From positions 372,001 to 436,000 of the forward strand of contig NZ_CP159808.1 in assembly GCF_047717795.1 (NCBI RefSeq): a stretch of DNA of 64,000 bases. The letters run 5' to 3'. Origin of the DNA: Marisalimonas sp016777705 (GTDB lineage Bacteria > Pseudomonadota > Alphaproteobacteria > Puniceispirillales > Marisalimonadaceae). The notes beneath the pieces were generated by a model. That model saw only the letters and a program-made list of their open reading frames with translations, was not told the origin of the DNA and did not search any database. The position numbers were made by a program, and so were the translations under genes. Of the stretch, positions 48,577 through 58,636 are shown piece by piece (position 1 is the stretch's first letter; each line of letters starts with the position of its first letter).

Positions 48577-49719
48577 TTATTGATCGTTTTCCTTGCTACT
48601 CTCTTGTCTTAAAAGAGTGTCTAATGACGAGTTTTTTCTTGTTAACGAAAGTAAAATACCAGCTGTTATAGCTGATGCTAAAATAGAAGAGCCTCCATAG
48701 GATAGAAAGGGTAATGTCATTCCTTTTGTAGGAATTAAGTCAGTATTACTTGCCATATGAATTAATGATTGAAAACCAAATTGAAAAGCTAAGCCACTAA
48801 CACAAATAATAAAAAAAAGATTAGTGTTTCTTAAAGTTAATAAAAAGGATCTAAAAACAATTAATCCATAAATTATTACAATTAAAGAACATAATAATAC
48901 ACCATATTCCTCTGCAGCAACTGCAAATACAAAATCAGAATGCGCATCAGGCAGAGATTTTTTATAAAAACCTTCTCCAGGACCTTTACCCCAAAAACCT
49001 CCTGATTCAAATGACTGTAGTGATTTTGTAATCTGGTGCGTTTTACCGTCTAAAAAACTATCTATCCTAAGTTTAACATGACCAAAGTGATTATATGATA
49101 ATATCATAAATATTGGAAAAGCTACTATTAAAAATATAATAATCATTAGTGGTATTCCAGTAATGAATAGCTGAAATCCCCAAGTAAATATCATTACAAT
49201 TGTCATGCCAATATCTGGCTGTAACAACAAAAGGGCAGACATTAAAACTATTGCTCCCAATGACCACAGCCAGCCAGGAAAATTTGGTTTTTGAACCCAC
49301 AAAGATAAGATCCACGCATTAAAAACTATAAAAAATGGTTTGCATACCTCACTAGGTTGAAAACTGAAATTTCCTATATATAACCATCTTTGGGCACCTT
49401 TAATTTTTGCTCCTTCAATGAGAATAAAAAACAAAAGACATAATGATATTAGAAACCCAGATATACAAATAATTTTTATTTGTCTTTCATTCAAAATAGT
49501 AAAAAAAATAATTATTGGAATGCTGAAAATTCCTAATAAAATATGTCTTAAGGTAAAATGATGTGAAGATATATTTAAACTTTCAGCTACATGTTGACTT
49601 GAAGACATAACAAGAAAAATACCAAAGAGTATTAATATTAAAAAACTTGTTAATAAGAGCCGATCAATATTCCACCACCAAAGAGCTATAAAGGATCTGT
49701 CTGAACGTGTTATTAACAT
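48577..49719 (-). CDS. ftsW: SEDS-family peptidoglycan polymerase FtsW
   Basis: Division-specific glycosyltransferase working with FtsI. 380 aa with about ten hydrophobic helices. The SEDS signatures FQPSEVCKPFFIV, LLQPDIGMTIVM, the catalytic Asp region SLPDAHSDFVFAVAAEEYG and the C-terminal GMTLPFLSYGGSSILAS are intact. It overlaps murD by 7 bp. Confidence 0.96.
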   Translation of the reverse strand: MLITRSDRSFIALWWWNIDRLLLTSFLILILFGIFLVMSSSQHVAESLNISSHHFTLRHILLGIFSIPIIIFFTILNERQIKIICISGFLISLCLLFFILIEGAKIKGAQRWLYIGNFSFQPSEVCKPFFIVFNAWILSLWVQKPNFPGWLWSLGAIVLMSALLLLQPDIGMTIVMIFTWGFQLFITGIPLMIIIFLIVAFPIFMILSYNHFGHVKLRIDSFLDGKTHQITKSLQSFESGGFWGKGPGEGFYKKSLPDAHSDFVFAVAAEEYGVLLCSLIVIIYGLIVFRSFLLTLRNTNLFFIICVSGLAFQFGFQSLIHMASNTDLIPTKGMTLPFLSYGGSSILASAITAGILLSLTRKNSSLDTLLRQESSKENDQ

Positions 49720-51041
49720 ATCAAAACACCTTCATTTAATTGCTTGTTTACGATTTCTTTAAATTTATTACCTCTATCTTCGAAATTTATAAATTGATCA
49801 AAGCTAGCTGCTGACGGTGATAGAAGTATAACTATTTCTTTTAAATTCGACTTTTGAGCTTTCTTTATTGCAAGTTCAGTTGCATCTTCAAGTGTTATAC
49901 ATTTGTTTAGTTTACTATTTTTAGAATTTTTTGATATTTGATTTGCAAAAAAATTATAAGATTCACCAATTACAAAACTTTCTTCAACTCTATTTAAATA
50001 TTTTTTGGCGGCTCCTATCCCATCATTTTTTGGTTGACCTCCCAATATCCAAAAAATATTGCAGAAAGAACTTAATGCAGCCGCAGTAGATTCTCCATTA
50101 GTTGATTTGCTATCATTAATAATTTTAATTTTTTCTGAAACGTATATTGTTTCCATTCTATGTGGCAAACCTTTAAAGCTCTTTATTGACCGTTTAATTT
50201 TGTCACCTGTTACATTTAAATTTTTAGCTAATGAGATTGCAATTGAAGCATTTACTTGGTTATGCTTGCCATTTAAAGAAATGTTATCGTTGATATAGTC
50301 CTGAAAATTTATATTTTTTGTTTTAAAAATTTTAATCTGTTGATACTTATCTTTCTTTATTAATTGATTTAGAAGTTTGTCATCTTCGTTATAAACAATA
50401 GTTCCATTATCATTTAAAAAATCAATAATCTTTAATTTACACGATAGATACTCCTCAAAATTATTATGATAGTCTAAATGGTCAGGCGTAATATTTATAA
50501 TTGAGGCTAAGTTTAAAGTTAACTTACTTGCTCCATCTAATTGGTAACTTGACAACTCTAAGATAATTACACCATCATTACCTGGATCAATGATTTCGCA
50601 TGCTGGATAACCAAAATTTCCTCCGATTACAGATTTAATTTTATTAAATTTCAAAATATGATGTAGTAAAGCTACTGTTGTTGATTTACCATTTGTTCCA
50701 GTAATTCCAACAATTATAGCTTTTGGTTTGGATTGCATAAACAAGTCAATATCATTTATAATTTCAACATTATGATCTTCTGCAAGCTTAATGGCTTTGT
50801 GTTTGATATTTTTGTTAATTGGTATACCTGGACTAACAACAAGAGCACACAAATCTTTCCAAGGCCATTTTTGGTAATTTACCCAATTTGATTCTACTAG
50901 GGTAGGAGGTTTTTCTTTAAAGTCATCGAATACAAATACTTTTGCACTAGAGTTCAATAAAACTTTAGCCGCAGCTAATCCAGACATTCCAACACCAAGA
51001 ACGCCAACGTTTTTGTTTTTATAACTAAGAATATTATTCAA
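49713..51041 (-). CDS. murD: UDP-N-acetylmuramoylalanine-D-glutamate ligase MurD
   Basis: Adds D-Glu in the cytoplasmic stage of peptidoglycan synthesis. VGVLGVGMSGLAAAKVL N-terminal motif, P-loop IVGITGTNGKSTTVALL (~residues 110-126), ELSSYQLDG, NITPDHLDYHNN and DSKSTNGESTAAAL. 442 aa, complete. Five bp from mraY. Confidence 0.97.
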   Translation of the reverse strand: MNNILSYKNKNVGVLGVGMSGLAAAKVLLNSSAKVFVFDDFKEKPPTLVESNWVNYQKWPWKDLCALVVSPGIPINKNIKHKAIKLAEDHNVEIINDIDLFMQSKPKAIIVGITGTNGKSTTVALLHHILKFNKIKSVIGGNFGYPACEIIDPGNDGVIILELSSYQLDGASKLTLNLASIINITPDHLDYHNNFEEYLSCKLKIIDFLNDNGTIVYNEDDKLLNQLIKKDKYQQIKIFKTKNINFQDYINDNISLNGKHNQVNASIAISLAKNLNVTGDKIKRSIKSFKGLPHRMETIYVSEKIKIINDSKSTNGESTAAALSSFCNIFWILGGQPKNDGIGAAKKYLNRVEESFVIGESYNFFANQISKNSKNSKLNKCITLEDATELAIKKAQKSNLKEIVILLSPSAASFDQFINFEDRGNKFKEIVNKQLNEGVLIC

Positions 51042-51046
51042 TTTAA

Positions 51047-52135
51047 TTACCTCAGTTTAAGTGTGGACAAACCAATTAAAGCTAGTATGACCGCTATTAT
51101 CCAAAATCTTATGACTATAGTGGATTCAGCCCACCCTTTTTGTTCGAAATGATGATGAAGTGGCGCCATTCTAAATACTCTTTTACCAGTAAGTTTGAAG
51201 GAAATAATTTGAACAATAACTGATATTGTCTCTAAAACAAAAACTCCTCCGATAATTATTAATACTAATTCATGCCTTGAAGCTGAAGCGGTCACCCCAA
51301 TTACACCTCCAAGTGACAAAGATCCTGTGTCTCCCATAAAAACCATTGCTGGAGGTGCATTAAACCATAGGAAACCTAATCCTGCTCCAATGATAGCTCC
51401 TAAAAACACGGTTATTTCGCCAGCACCTGGAATATAATTTATTTGTAAGTAGTTAGAAAAATTTATATTTCCAGCTAAATAAGCAATAACAGCTAAAGAA
51501 CTAGCTGCAATCATTACTGGAACTATTGCCAGTCCATCAAGGCCATCAGTTAAATTAACCGCATTTGATGAACCCACAATAACCATAATTGTGAAAGGAA
51601 TATAAAAAATTCCAAGAAATAAAATACTTTCTTTAAAAAAAGGTATTGATATTGAATTATGAAGGTTATCAGGAGAATTTTCTGCTAAAAAATATGCTGC
51701 TACAAAAGCTATAAATATTTGTGGTATAATTTTTTGATAACTTTTAAGTCCATTACTGTTCATTTTAGAAACTTTTATCCAATCGTCAAAAAGGCCAATA
51801 ATGCCAAACGAAACTGCTATAAATAGAAGTATCCAAATATATATATTATCTAATTTAGCCCATAATAAAGTAGATGTTGTAAATGCAAGCAAGATTAATA
51901 AACCGCCCATTGTTGGAGTGCCTGTTTTAAAAATTATATGAGTTTTAGGCCCATCTTTTCTAATAGGCTGACCGTTCTTTTGTATTGTTTTTAATAGAAA
52001 AATTATTTTTTCACCGAAAATAAAGCTAATTAATAATGCTGTTAAAAGCGCACCAATTGTTCTAAAAGATATATAATTAAAAATATTAAGTGGTTGAAAA
52101 TGTTCAGTGAAATTTAGCAAAAGATTAGGCAGCAT
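51047..52135 (-). CDS. mraY: Phospho-MurNAc-pentapeptide transferase MraY
   Basis: Forms lipid I on undecaprenyl phosphate. 362 aa with about ten membrane helices. FRTIGALLTALL, GTPTMGGLLIL, the aspartate pair in GLFDDWIK, NLTDGLDGLAI, and FMGDTGSLSLGGVIG and PLHHHFEQKGW are all conserved. It overlaps murF by 11 bp. Confidence 0.98.
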   Translation of the reverse strand: MLPNLLLNFTEHFQPLNIFNYISFRTIGALLTALLISFIFGEKIIFLLKTIQKNGQPIRKDGPKTHIIFKTGTPTMGGLLILLAFTTSTLLWAKLDNIYIWILLFIAVSFGIIGLFDDWIKVSKMNSNGLKSYQKIIPQIFIAFVAAYFLAENSPDNLHNSISIPFFKESILFLGIFYIPFTIMVIVGSSNAVNLTDGLDGLAIVPVMIAASSLAVIAYLAGNINFSNYLQINYIPGAGEITVFLGAIIGAGLGFLWFNAPPAMVFMGDTGSLSLGGVIGVTASASRHELVLIIIGGVFVLETISVIVQIISFKLTGKRVFRMAPLHHHFEQKGWAESTIVIRFWIIAVILALIGLSTLKLR

Positions 52136-53543
52136 TATATTCCTCCTGAATGTTTTGCTTTAAAATTGGTGGTAATTTCCAAAGATTTGTTCCATGAGAT
52201 CCTTTAATAAGAATAATTTGTGTTGGTCTCAGGTGTTTTTTTATATCAGTTAATAATCTATCAATTGAAAGGTATGGATAACAATTAATGCTTGAACATA
52301 ATTCTTTGCATATTTTTGATGTGTAAACTCCAAGAGTTATAAGAATGTTTGGTTTTATTTTTTTAATTATTGGAACAAGTTTAAAATGTAATTCGTTAGA
52401 ACTATCTCCTAATTCCATCATGTCTCCAATTATTAGAATAGTTTCATAATTTTTAAATTTATTTTTCATATTTTGAAAATTATTTAGAGCAGAATTCATT
52501 GAGTCAGGATTGGCGTTGTAGCTGTCATCAATAATAAAAGTTTTTTTGTTATCTTTGAATTTAATTGTTATACTGTTACCTCTTCCTGATATAGGTGACA
52601 TCTCACTTATGGTTGTAAGAGCGTTAATTAAATTTAATTTCAACTCCTTTATTACAGCAATGGTAGCAATTGCATTTAAAGCTTGCGTAGTATTTAAATA
52701 ATTTAGGTGCCAATCTTGTTTATCGTCAAAACAAACTGTTGCGCCGTTCTTTACTTGAATGATATTTGAAATAAATGTATTTGATTTTTTGGTATGGCCA
52801 AATAAGTGTATATTAGCATTTATTTTTTTTGCTTCTTTTATTAGAAATTCACTCCAAACATTATCTGAGTTTAGAATAACGATGCCATTTTTATTTAATC
52901 CAAGAAATATTTTACTTTTCGCGCTTGCAATTTCTTTTTCATTTTTAAAATTTTGAATATGAGAGTTTGTTACATTTGTTATTAATGCAATATCTGGCAA
53001 AGCTAATTTTGTTAGCTCTTCCATTTCACCAATATTATTAATTCCTAATTCTAAAACGCAGTATTTATAATCAGGATTCAATCTGGACAACGTTAATGCA
53101 AGGCCAATAATGTTATTATTATTCCCTTGTGTAGAATGGGTAGTTCCATATGTTTTTAGTGCAGAAGATAACAAGTGCTTAGTGCTTGTTTTTCCACTAC
53201 TTCCAGTTAAAGCAATCGTAGTCCCTTTAAACCTATTCCTTCCAAATTTTGCAATATCTAATAATGCTTTATTTGTATCGTTAACAAGTAATCCATTGTA
53301 TTTCTTAGCTAATTTAAGGTCTGAAACAATTATACCGCCTGCACCTTTTGAAATCGCTGATTTTACAAAATCATGTCCGTCAAATTTGTTACCTTTGAAA
53401 GCAATGAACAAATCACCTGATTTTATAGTTCTGTCATCAATGCTAATACCAGAAATACCAATAATTTTATTCATAAAGTTTAAAGATGGATCAATAGCAT
53501 TAGTAGCTTCTATTAAATCTTTTTTTGTCCACAATGTTTTCAA
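52125..53543 (-). CDS. murF: UDP-MurNAc-tripeptide D-alanyl-D-alanine ligase MurF
   Basis: Adds D-Ala-D-Ala to finish the UDP-MurNAc pentapeptide. DDRTIKSGDLFIAFKG, P-loop IALTGSSGKTSTKHLL (~residues 109-124), ELGINNIGEMEEL, NVTNSHIQNF and the DDSYNANPDSM motif are visible. 472 aa. The start is TTG, sharing TTGA with the murE stop. Confidence 0.96.
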   Translation of the reverse strand: MKTLWTKKDLIEATNAIDPSLNFMNKIIGISGISIDDRTIKSGDLFIAFKGNKFDGHDFVKSAISKGAGGIIVSDLKLAKKYNGLLVNDTNKALLDIAKFGRNRFKGTTIALTGSSGKTSTKHLLSSALKTYGTTHSTQGNNNNIIGLALTLSRLNPDYKYCVLELGINNIGEMEELTKLALPDIALITNVTNSHIQNFKNEKEIASAKSKIFLGLNKNGIVILNSDNVWSEFLIKEAKKINANIHLFGHTKKSNTFISNIIQVKNGATVCFDDKQDWHLNYLNTTQALNAIATIAVIKELKLNLINALTTISEMSPISGRGNSITIKFKDNKKTFIIDDSYNANPDSMNSALNNFQNMKNKFKNYETILIIGDMMELGDSSNELHFKLVPIIKKIKPNILITLGVYTSKICKELCSSINCYPYLSIDRLLTDIKKHLRPTQIILIKGSHGTNLWKLPPILKQNIQEEYNAA

Positions 53544-55048
53544 CTAGTTATTCCAATTTTTTTAATATTTTTGATTGCTTCTTTAGAAACCGTGTAATCA
53601 TCAAACGGAAGGCTTTCCATGCCTATTGTTTGAGTGGTTTCATGGCCTTTCCCTGCTATGAGTAATAAATCATTGTCTTGTAACTTTGAGACAGCAAATT
53701 TAATGGCATTATTTCTGTCGCCAATTTCAATTGCGTTTGGACAGCCTTGTAAAATGTCTTCTCTTATTTTTGAAGGTAGTTCGTCTCGAGGATTGTCATC
53801 TGTGACAATAACTAAATCTGAATTTTGATAAGCAATTTGTCCCATTAAAGTACGTTTTTCAATGTCTCTATTCCCGCCGCAACCAAAAAGAGTTATGATT
53901 TTACCTTTTGCAAAATGTTTAAGTGACGAGAGTGCTGTCAGTAAAGCTTGAGGTGTATGAGCATAGTCAATTATAACTAATGATTTATTTTCATTATCTG
54001 AGACAATTTCCATTCTACCGCGAGCCGGTTTTAAATAGCCTAGGGATTTGAATACAAAATCAGGGTCCATCCCTAAAGCTATACAAATTGAAGCAGAAGC
54101 AATTACATTATAAATTTGAAACTGCCCAATCATACCAATAGTTGTTTGAAATATTTTATTGTTGAACTTAAGTGTTAAATCAATAGATTTATTGTTAGTA
54201 TTTGAAGAAACGATTTGAATGTCTGCTTCTTCTTTTTGACCAAATGTTAAAATTAAATGATTAGATTTATTTAACTCGTTATGCAGTTTTTCACCATAAC
54301 TATCGTCTATATTAATTGCTATTGATGAATTTGGATTTAGTAGGTGTGTAAATAGTCTCTTTTTAGAGGAGTAATAATTTTTAATATTTTTGTGATAATC
54401 AAGATGATCATGCGATAAGTTAGTAAAAACTGCTCCAGAAAATTTTATACCGTCTAATCGGTGTTGATCAATTCCATGTGAAGATGCCTCTATTGCTAAA
54501 TTGCTAACTTCTTTCCTAGCTAAAAAATGAAGTTGTTCATACAATCTCGATGGTTCGTAAGTAGTAAGATTTTCATTTGACTTTAATATGTTATTTTTTT
54601 CATTGCTAGTGTCAATTTTAGTTCCAAGCGTTCCCATTGAAGCAGCTTTCCAGCTTGCTTGCCCCCAGATTTGACGACAAAACTCAACTACTGAAGTTTT
54701 ACCATTAGTTCCAGTTACGCCAATTATTTGTTTTGGTTGTTTCTCGTGAAAACAAGAAAGTAGTAAAGAATAAACCTTTCTAGACATTCCTTCTTTAAGA
54801 GAAATGACATTGTCTTTTTTTAAATTTTCAGCTACTGTTAAGACTGCTCCTTTTTTTTGAGCTTCTGTGATAAAATCCTTTCCATCTAATTTTTGACCCT
54901 TTAGAGCAACAAAAATATAACCTTTTTTAATTTCCTTACTATTTGAAGATATTCCATTGATTAGAAAATCCATTTTTTCAGAACTACATTCTTTAAATAT
55001 ATCTTTTAAAGTATCGTTTCTTAAAATAAGGTTTTTTAATAGTACCAT
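53540..55048 (-). CDS. murE: UDP-MurNAc-dipeptide meso-diaminopimelate ligase MurE
   Basis: Adds meso-DAP to UDP-MurNAc-L-Ala-D-Glu. P-loop GVTGTNGKTSVVEF, EASSHGIDQHRLDG and NLSHDHLDYH are followed by the specificity motif DNPR in VTDDNPRDELPSKI, which marks meso-DAP rather than lysine use. HxTG-like GKGHETTQ is near the end. 502 aa, complete. One bp from ftsI. Confidence 0.97.
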   Translation of the reverse strand: MVLLKNLILRNDTLKDIFKECSSEKMDFLINGISSNSKEIKKGYIFVALKGQKLDGKDFITEAQKKGAVLTVAENLKKDNVISLKEGMSRKVYSLLLSCFHEKQPKQIIGVTGTNGKTSVVEFCRQIWGQASWKAASMGTLGTKIDTSNEKNNILKSNENLTTYEPSRLYEQLHFLARKEVSNLAIEASSHGIDQHRLDGIKFSGAVFTNLSHDHLDYHKNIKNYYSSKKRLFTHLLNPNSSIAINIDDSYGEKLHNELNKSNHLILTFGQKEEADIQIVSSNTNNKSIDLTLKFNNKIFQTTIGMIGQFQIYNVIASASICIALGMDPDFVFKSLGYLKPARGRMEIVSDNENKSLVIIDYAHTPQALLTALSSLKHFAKGKIITLFGCGGNRDIEKRTLMGQIAYQNSDLVIVTDDNPRDELPSKIREDILQGCPNAIEIGDRNNAIKFAVSKLQDNDLLLIAGKGHETTQTIGMESLPFDDYTVSKEAIKNIKKIGITS

Positions 55049-55049
55049 T

Positions 55050-56729
55050 TTATAAAATTGCTCCCTTATCTTTACCTCTTATTTTGAATTTAAGAAGATT
55101 TTTAGAGAAATTTACAGAGCTCTTTGTTTGAGGTTTGATATTTAAAATTGGAGCTATTCTTGTTACTATTTTATTAACTACTGGAGCGGCAACCCATCCA
55201 GCCGTTCTTTTGCTACCTTTAGGGTTATCTATCATTACTGTGATAATAAATCTTGGGTTATTCATTGGAAACGCTGAAGTAAGTGTTACTATATTTTGTT
55301 TTTTAAAATACCCTCCAGCTGGATTTGTTTTTTCAGCAGTTCCTGTTTTTCCTCCGACTAAGTACCCAGATGCTTCTGCTTGTTTTGCTGTCCCATTCTT
55401 ATTGCTAACAACCAGTCTCATTATGCTTCTCATTTTTTTAGACGTTTCCTTTGAAAAAATTCGTTTATTTTTTTTCGCTGAATTAGAAATTAATAATGTA
55501 GGGTCCACTCTTATTCCATCATTCACTATTGTCGCCGTTGCAGAAGCTAAATGGGTTGGTGTTATTGAAATTCCGTGACCATAAGAAATTGTCATGGTTG
55601 TTAACAGTTTTTTATCCGTACGCACTTGAGGTTTACCAAGTTCAGGTAATTCTAATGAAAGTTTGTCCATTAAACCTAATGATTTTAAATATTTTAATTG
55701 AGTAGATGAACCAAATTTTTCAGCAATTTTAGCAGAACCTATGTTGCTCGAATGTACAACAACTTCAGGTATGCTAATTGCATAATTTAATGGATGATAA
55801 TCTCTTATAGTCCTAGATGATATCCTGAGAGGACTTGAAACATCAAACACTTCGTTTTCATTAATTAAATCACTTTCTAAAGCAACCGCTGCCGTTATAA
55901 GTTTTAGAGTAGACCCTAGTTCATAAGTCCCTTTTGTTGCTTTGTTAAATAATTTGTTGTCTAATAATTTATTATAATTGTTTGCATTATAATCAGGAAG
56001 AGATACCAAAGCATATATTTCTCCATTTTTTGCATCCATTATAATCCCTGCACCGCCCTCAGCTTTAAATTGATTGATTTGTTCTAGTAACAATGTTTTT
56101 AAAATATGTTGAATGCCGCTATGAATTGATATTGATATGTCTTCACCATTAGCTAATACTTTATCGAATCTTTTTTCAATTCCAGCTATTCCTTTGCCAT
56201 CAATATCGGTATTCCCTAGAACATGTGAAGCCAAACTATGATTTGGATAAATTCGTTTCTTACTACTTTCAATTTTAAGTGCTTCAATCCCTAACTTAAG
56301 CAAAGAAACATGATCTCTTGGCGAAATTTCTTTTAATATTTGCACGTGTTTTTTATTAGAATTTAGTTTTTGTAATAATTTTTCTCTTTTTAATTTAGGA
56401 AATATTTTTTTTAACTTTAATATTGTTTGATTTACATCTAATACTTCTTGAGGGTTAATATTTAAGCTTGAAATATTTACAGTTGTCGCCAACAAATTAT
56501 TGTTTCTATCAAGAATATTTCCTCTAAAAGGATGGATTAAATTTTTTGAGTTTACGCTGCGAAAAGATTTTTTAACTGTCTTATCATCTAAACCCGCTAA
56601 AGACACTGTTCTGTAACCAATTGTTGTAAATGCTATAAATAACAAGGCTCCACAAATTAATAATTTTAATCTCCTCATTTTAAGATCATTTTTTTGTGTA
56701 TTGTTATTTTGAAAGTGTAAGAAACTCAT
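55050..56729 (-). CDS. ftsI: Division transpeptidase FtsI (PBP3)
   Basis: Class B penicillin-binding protein that crosslinks septal peptidoglycan with FtsW. Short cytoplasmic tail, one membrane helix (~residues 25-45), pedestal domain, then the catalytic motifs: SxxK in YELGSTLKLITAA, SxN in VVHSSNIGSAK, and KTG in GGKTGTAEKTN. 559 aa. Shares one base with ftsL. Confidence 0.97.
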   Translation of the reverse strand: MSFLHFQNNNTQKNDLKMRRLKLLICGALLFIAFTTIGYRTVSLAGLDDKTVKKSFRSVNSKNLIHPFRGNILDRNNNLLATTVNISSLNINPQEVLDVNQTILKLKKIFPKLKREKLLQKLNSNKKHVQILKEISPRDHVSLLKLGIEALKIESSKKRIYPNHSLASHVLGNTDIDGKGIAGIEKRFDKVLANGEDISISIHSGIQHILKTLLLEQINQFKAEGGAGIIMDAKNGEIYALVSLPDYNANNYNKLLDNKLFNKATKGTYELGSTLKLITAAVALESDLINENEVFDVSSPLRISSRTIRDYHPLNYAISIPEVVVHSSNIGSAKIAEKFGSSTQLKYLKSLGLMDKLSLELPELGKPQVRTDKKLLTTMTISYGHGISITPTHLASATATIVNDGIRVDPTLLISNSAKKNKRIFSKETSKKMRSIMRLVVSNKNGTAKQAEASGYLVGGKTGTAEKTNPAGGYFKKQNIVTLTSAFPMNNPRFIITVMIDNPKGSKRTAGWVAAPVVNKIVTRIAPILNIKPQTKSSVNFSKNLLKFKIRGKDKGAIL

Positions 56730-57031
56730 TATGATCCACTTTCATTAAAAGTTTTTGTTGCATCAACCAAATCTTTTAAATTCCAAATGTCTATAGGTAG
56801 AATGCCTTTCATATTTAATTTATTTTTAGCTATCTGCTCTAATCTATCGGGCCTTTTTAGATAGCTTAATTCAGCTTGTAATATATATAGATCTGACTGT
56901 GTCGTTTTTATTGCCTTATTTGTTTCAGCTAGCTCTATTTCTTTTTTGGTAATAAAATGCTTAATTTGATACAATGAAACAGCTGTAAAAATCATTAAAA
57001 AAACAACTAAAAATGATGGATATTTTATCAT
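56729..57031 (-). CDS. ftsL: FtsL-like cell division protein
   Basis: Small bitopic divisome protein of 100 aa: one N-terminal membrane helix (~residues 5-23) followed by a coiled-coil stretch (ITKKEIELAETNKAIKTTQSDLYI) and the RPDRLEQIAKNKLNMKG segment that marks FtsL-type proteins. Sequence is poorly conserved, so position between rsmH and ftsI is important support. 4-bp overlap with rsmH. Confidence 0.88.
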   Translation of the reverse strand: MIKYPSFLVVFLMIFTAVSLYQIKHFITKKEIELAETNKAIKTTQSDLYILQAELSYLKRPDRLEQIAKNKLNMKGILPIDIWNLKDLVDATKTFNESGS

Positions 57032-57981
57032 GCAGCATCTCCAAATTGTGATGGAAATGCTGTTCTTTCTGCTACGCGAAGTTTAGCTGATCTTGATCTT
57101 GTGTTATATTTAATTTCACTTGCTGAGGGGAGAATTGGTTTTTTTGTTAATATCTTTAAACTATGTTTTTTTGAAGGAATGTCTGGGATATGTCTCGATA
57201 AATTTTTATTTTGAGAGCATTTTAAAAAGAAATTTTTAATTATTCTATCTTCTATTGAATGAAAAGATACAACAGCTAAAATTCCATTAGGCTGCAAGAT
57301 TCTTTCTGCGGCAATCAAGCCTCTTTCTAATTCAGATATTTCATCGTTCAAATATATTCTAATTGCTTGAAAAGTCTTTGTGGCTGGATCAATTTTATAT
57401 TTAGAAGTAGGAACAGCTGTTCTTATAATAGATGCTAATTGACCAGTTTTAGTAATGGCATTCACAGCTCTCTCAGTTATTATATTTCTTGCAATTCTTC
57501 TTGAAAACACTTCATCACCTAGTTCAAATATTATATTTGCAAGGGTTTTTTCTTCAACTTTATTAATAAATTCTTCTGCAGTTGGGCCTTCTTTTGACAT
57601 TCTCATGTCAAGTGGACCGTTTAATTTGAAAGAAAACCCTCTATGTCCTTGATCAATTTGAGGACTTGAAACACCCAGATCAAATACAATGCCGGCAACT
57701 TTTTTAATTCTTGATGGTTCTAAAAGTTGTTCAATTTGAGAGAATCTAGCATTTTGAAAATAAAACCTATTTTTAAAATCAACCTTTATAGCTTCTGCAG
57801 CAGGCTTGACATCTGGATCTCTATCTACACCTAAAACCTTACAATTTTTTCTCTCTAAAATAGCCCTGGTGTACCCACCTAATCCAAATGTTGCATCTAT
57901 ATAAAATTTTTCATTTTTAACAGACAAGGCATTTATTGTTTCTTTTAATAAGACAGGAATATGAGCGGTTTTATTAATCAT
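57028..57981 (-). CDS. rsmH: 16S rRNA C1402 N4-methyltransferase RsmH (MraW)
   Basis: SAM-dependent methylation of m4Cm1402 in the ribosomal P site. HIPVLLKETINAL near the N-terminus, IDATFGLGGYTRAIL (SAM-binding), GIVFDLGVSSPQID, GFSFKLNGPLDMRMS and VVSFHSIEDRIIKNFF are conserved. 317 aa from the ATG at 57981; a TTG one codon upstream is the only alternative. Confidence 0.97.
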   Translation of the reverse strand: MINKTAHIPVLLKETINALSVKNEKFYIDATFGLGGYTRAILERKNCKVLGVDRDPDVKPAAEAIKVDFKNRFYFQNARFSQIEQLLEPSRIKKVAGIVFDLGVSSPQIDQGHRGFSFKLNGPLDMRMSKEGPTAEEFINKVEEKTLANIIFELGDEVFSRRIARNIITERAVNAITKTGQLASIIRTAVPTSKYKIDPATKTFQAIRIYLNDEISELERGLIAAERILQPNGILAVVSFHSIEDRIIKNFFLKCSQNKNLSRHIPDIPSKKHSLKILTKKPILPSASEIKYNTRSRSAKLRVAERTAFPSQFGDAA

Positions 57982-57992
57982 CAAAATTTCTT

Positions 57993-58442
57993 TTAATCGA
58001 TTTGCTTTTTTAATATTAATTTTGGCGGCCCTTTTTCTTTAAGTATTTTTTGAGATTTTTCATATTGGCTTTCATACTCTACTGGAGACCAAATATAAAA
58101 AGATTCACCAATCCCCATAAATACAGCTTTATCTGTTAATCCAGAGAAGTTCATCAATATGTCTGGAATAATAACTCTTCCACCCGTATCAAATTTCATT
58201 TCAAATGAATCGGCCATCATCATTCTTAGCACAAATGCTTCGTCTGAAAGTGCATCTAATTCATCTATGGCATTTATATACATTTGCATTCTACTATAGG
58301 TAGTGCCTTCAATACATTTTAATTGAAGGCTTTTAAATAATATTAATGGTTCATTATTTTTTTCAAGATTGAGGCGGAAAGTGGCAGGAATAGAAACTCT
58401 AGACTTTGAATCAATCTTATTATATGAGGTTGACAAAAACAT
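57993..58442 (-). CDS. mraZ: Transcriptional regulator MraZ
   Basis: DNA-binding repressor of the division/cell-wall cluster, built of two AbrB-like domains: DSKSRVSIPATFR (~residues 12-24) and DTGGRVIIPDILM (~84-98). 149 aa. In E. coli MraZ binds direct TGGGN repeats before its own gene; four such repeats with 10-bp phasing lie ~107-142 bp upstream of this start, so autoregulation is likely. First gene of a ~23.6-kb co-directional array running to ligA. Confidence 0.95.
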   Translation of the reverse strand: MFLSTSYNKIDSKSRVSIPATFRLNLEKNNEPLILFKSLQLKCIEGTTYSRMQMYINAIDELDALSDEAFVLRMMMADSFEMKFDTGGRVIIPDILMNFSGLTDKAVFMGIGESFYIWSPVEYESQYEKSQKILKEKGPPKLILKKQID

Positions 58443-58548
58443 TTGATTTGAAAGACCCTTAGTTAATAATTAAAAACATGCGTAGAATCTAAAAGTTAAG
58501 TTAGATAAATATTAAATATTATGCCTAAAGTAGTTTAATTTACACTTT

Positions 58549-58606
58549 ATGGGATAACATGGGAATTTATGGGAGTCAATGGGAAAATATATGCAAATCA
58601 TGGGGA
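58549..58606 (-). promoter_or_regulatory. MraZ operator: four 10-bp-phased ATGGGA repeats over a candidate mraZ promoter
   Basis: Read on the plus strand, ATGGGA occurs at 58549, 58559, 58569 and 58579, exactly 10 bp apart, and a fifth, off-phase ATGGGG is at 58600. This equals TGGGA with 5-base spacers, the known MraZ-box geometry. On the minus (transcribed) strand TTGACT (58574-58579) followed after 17 bp by TATCCC (58551-58556) gives a candidate promoter lying inside the repeats, so bound MraZ would block RNA polymerase. The box strand is opposite to mraZ transcription. Confidence 0.7.
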
Positions 58607-58636
58607 TTTAAATATTTGATTTTTTTTGAAGGTAGT

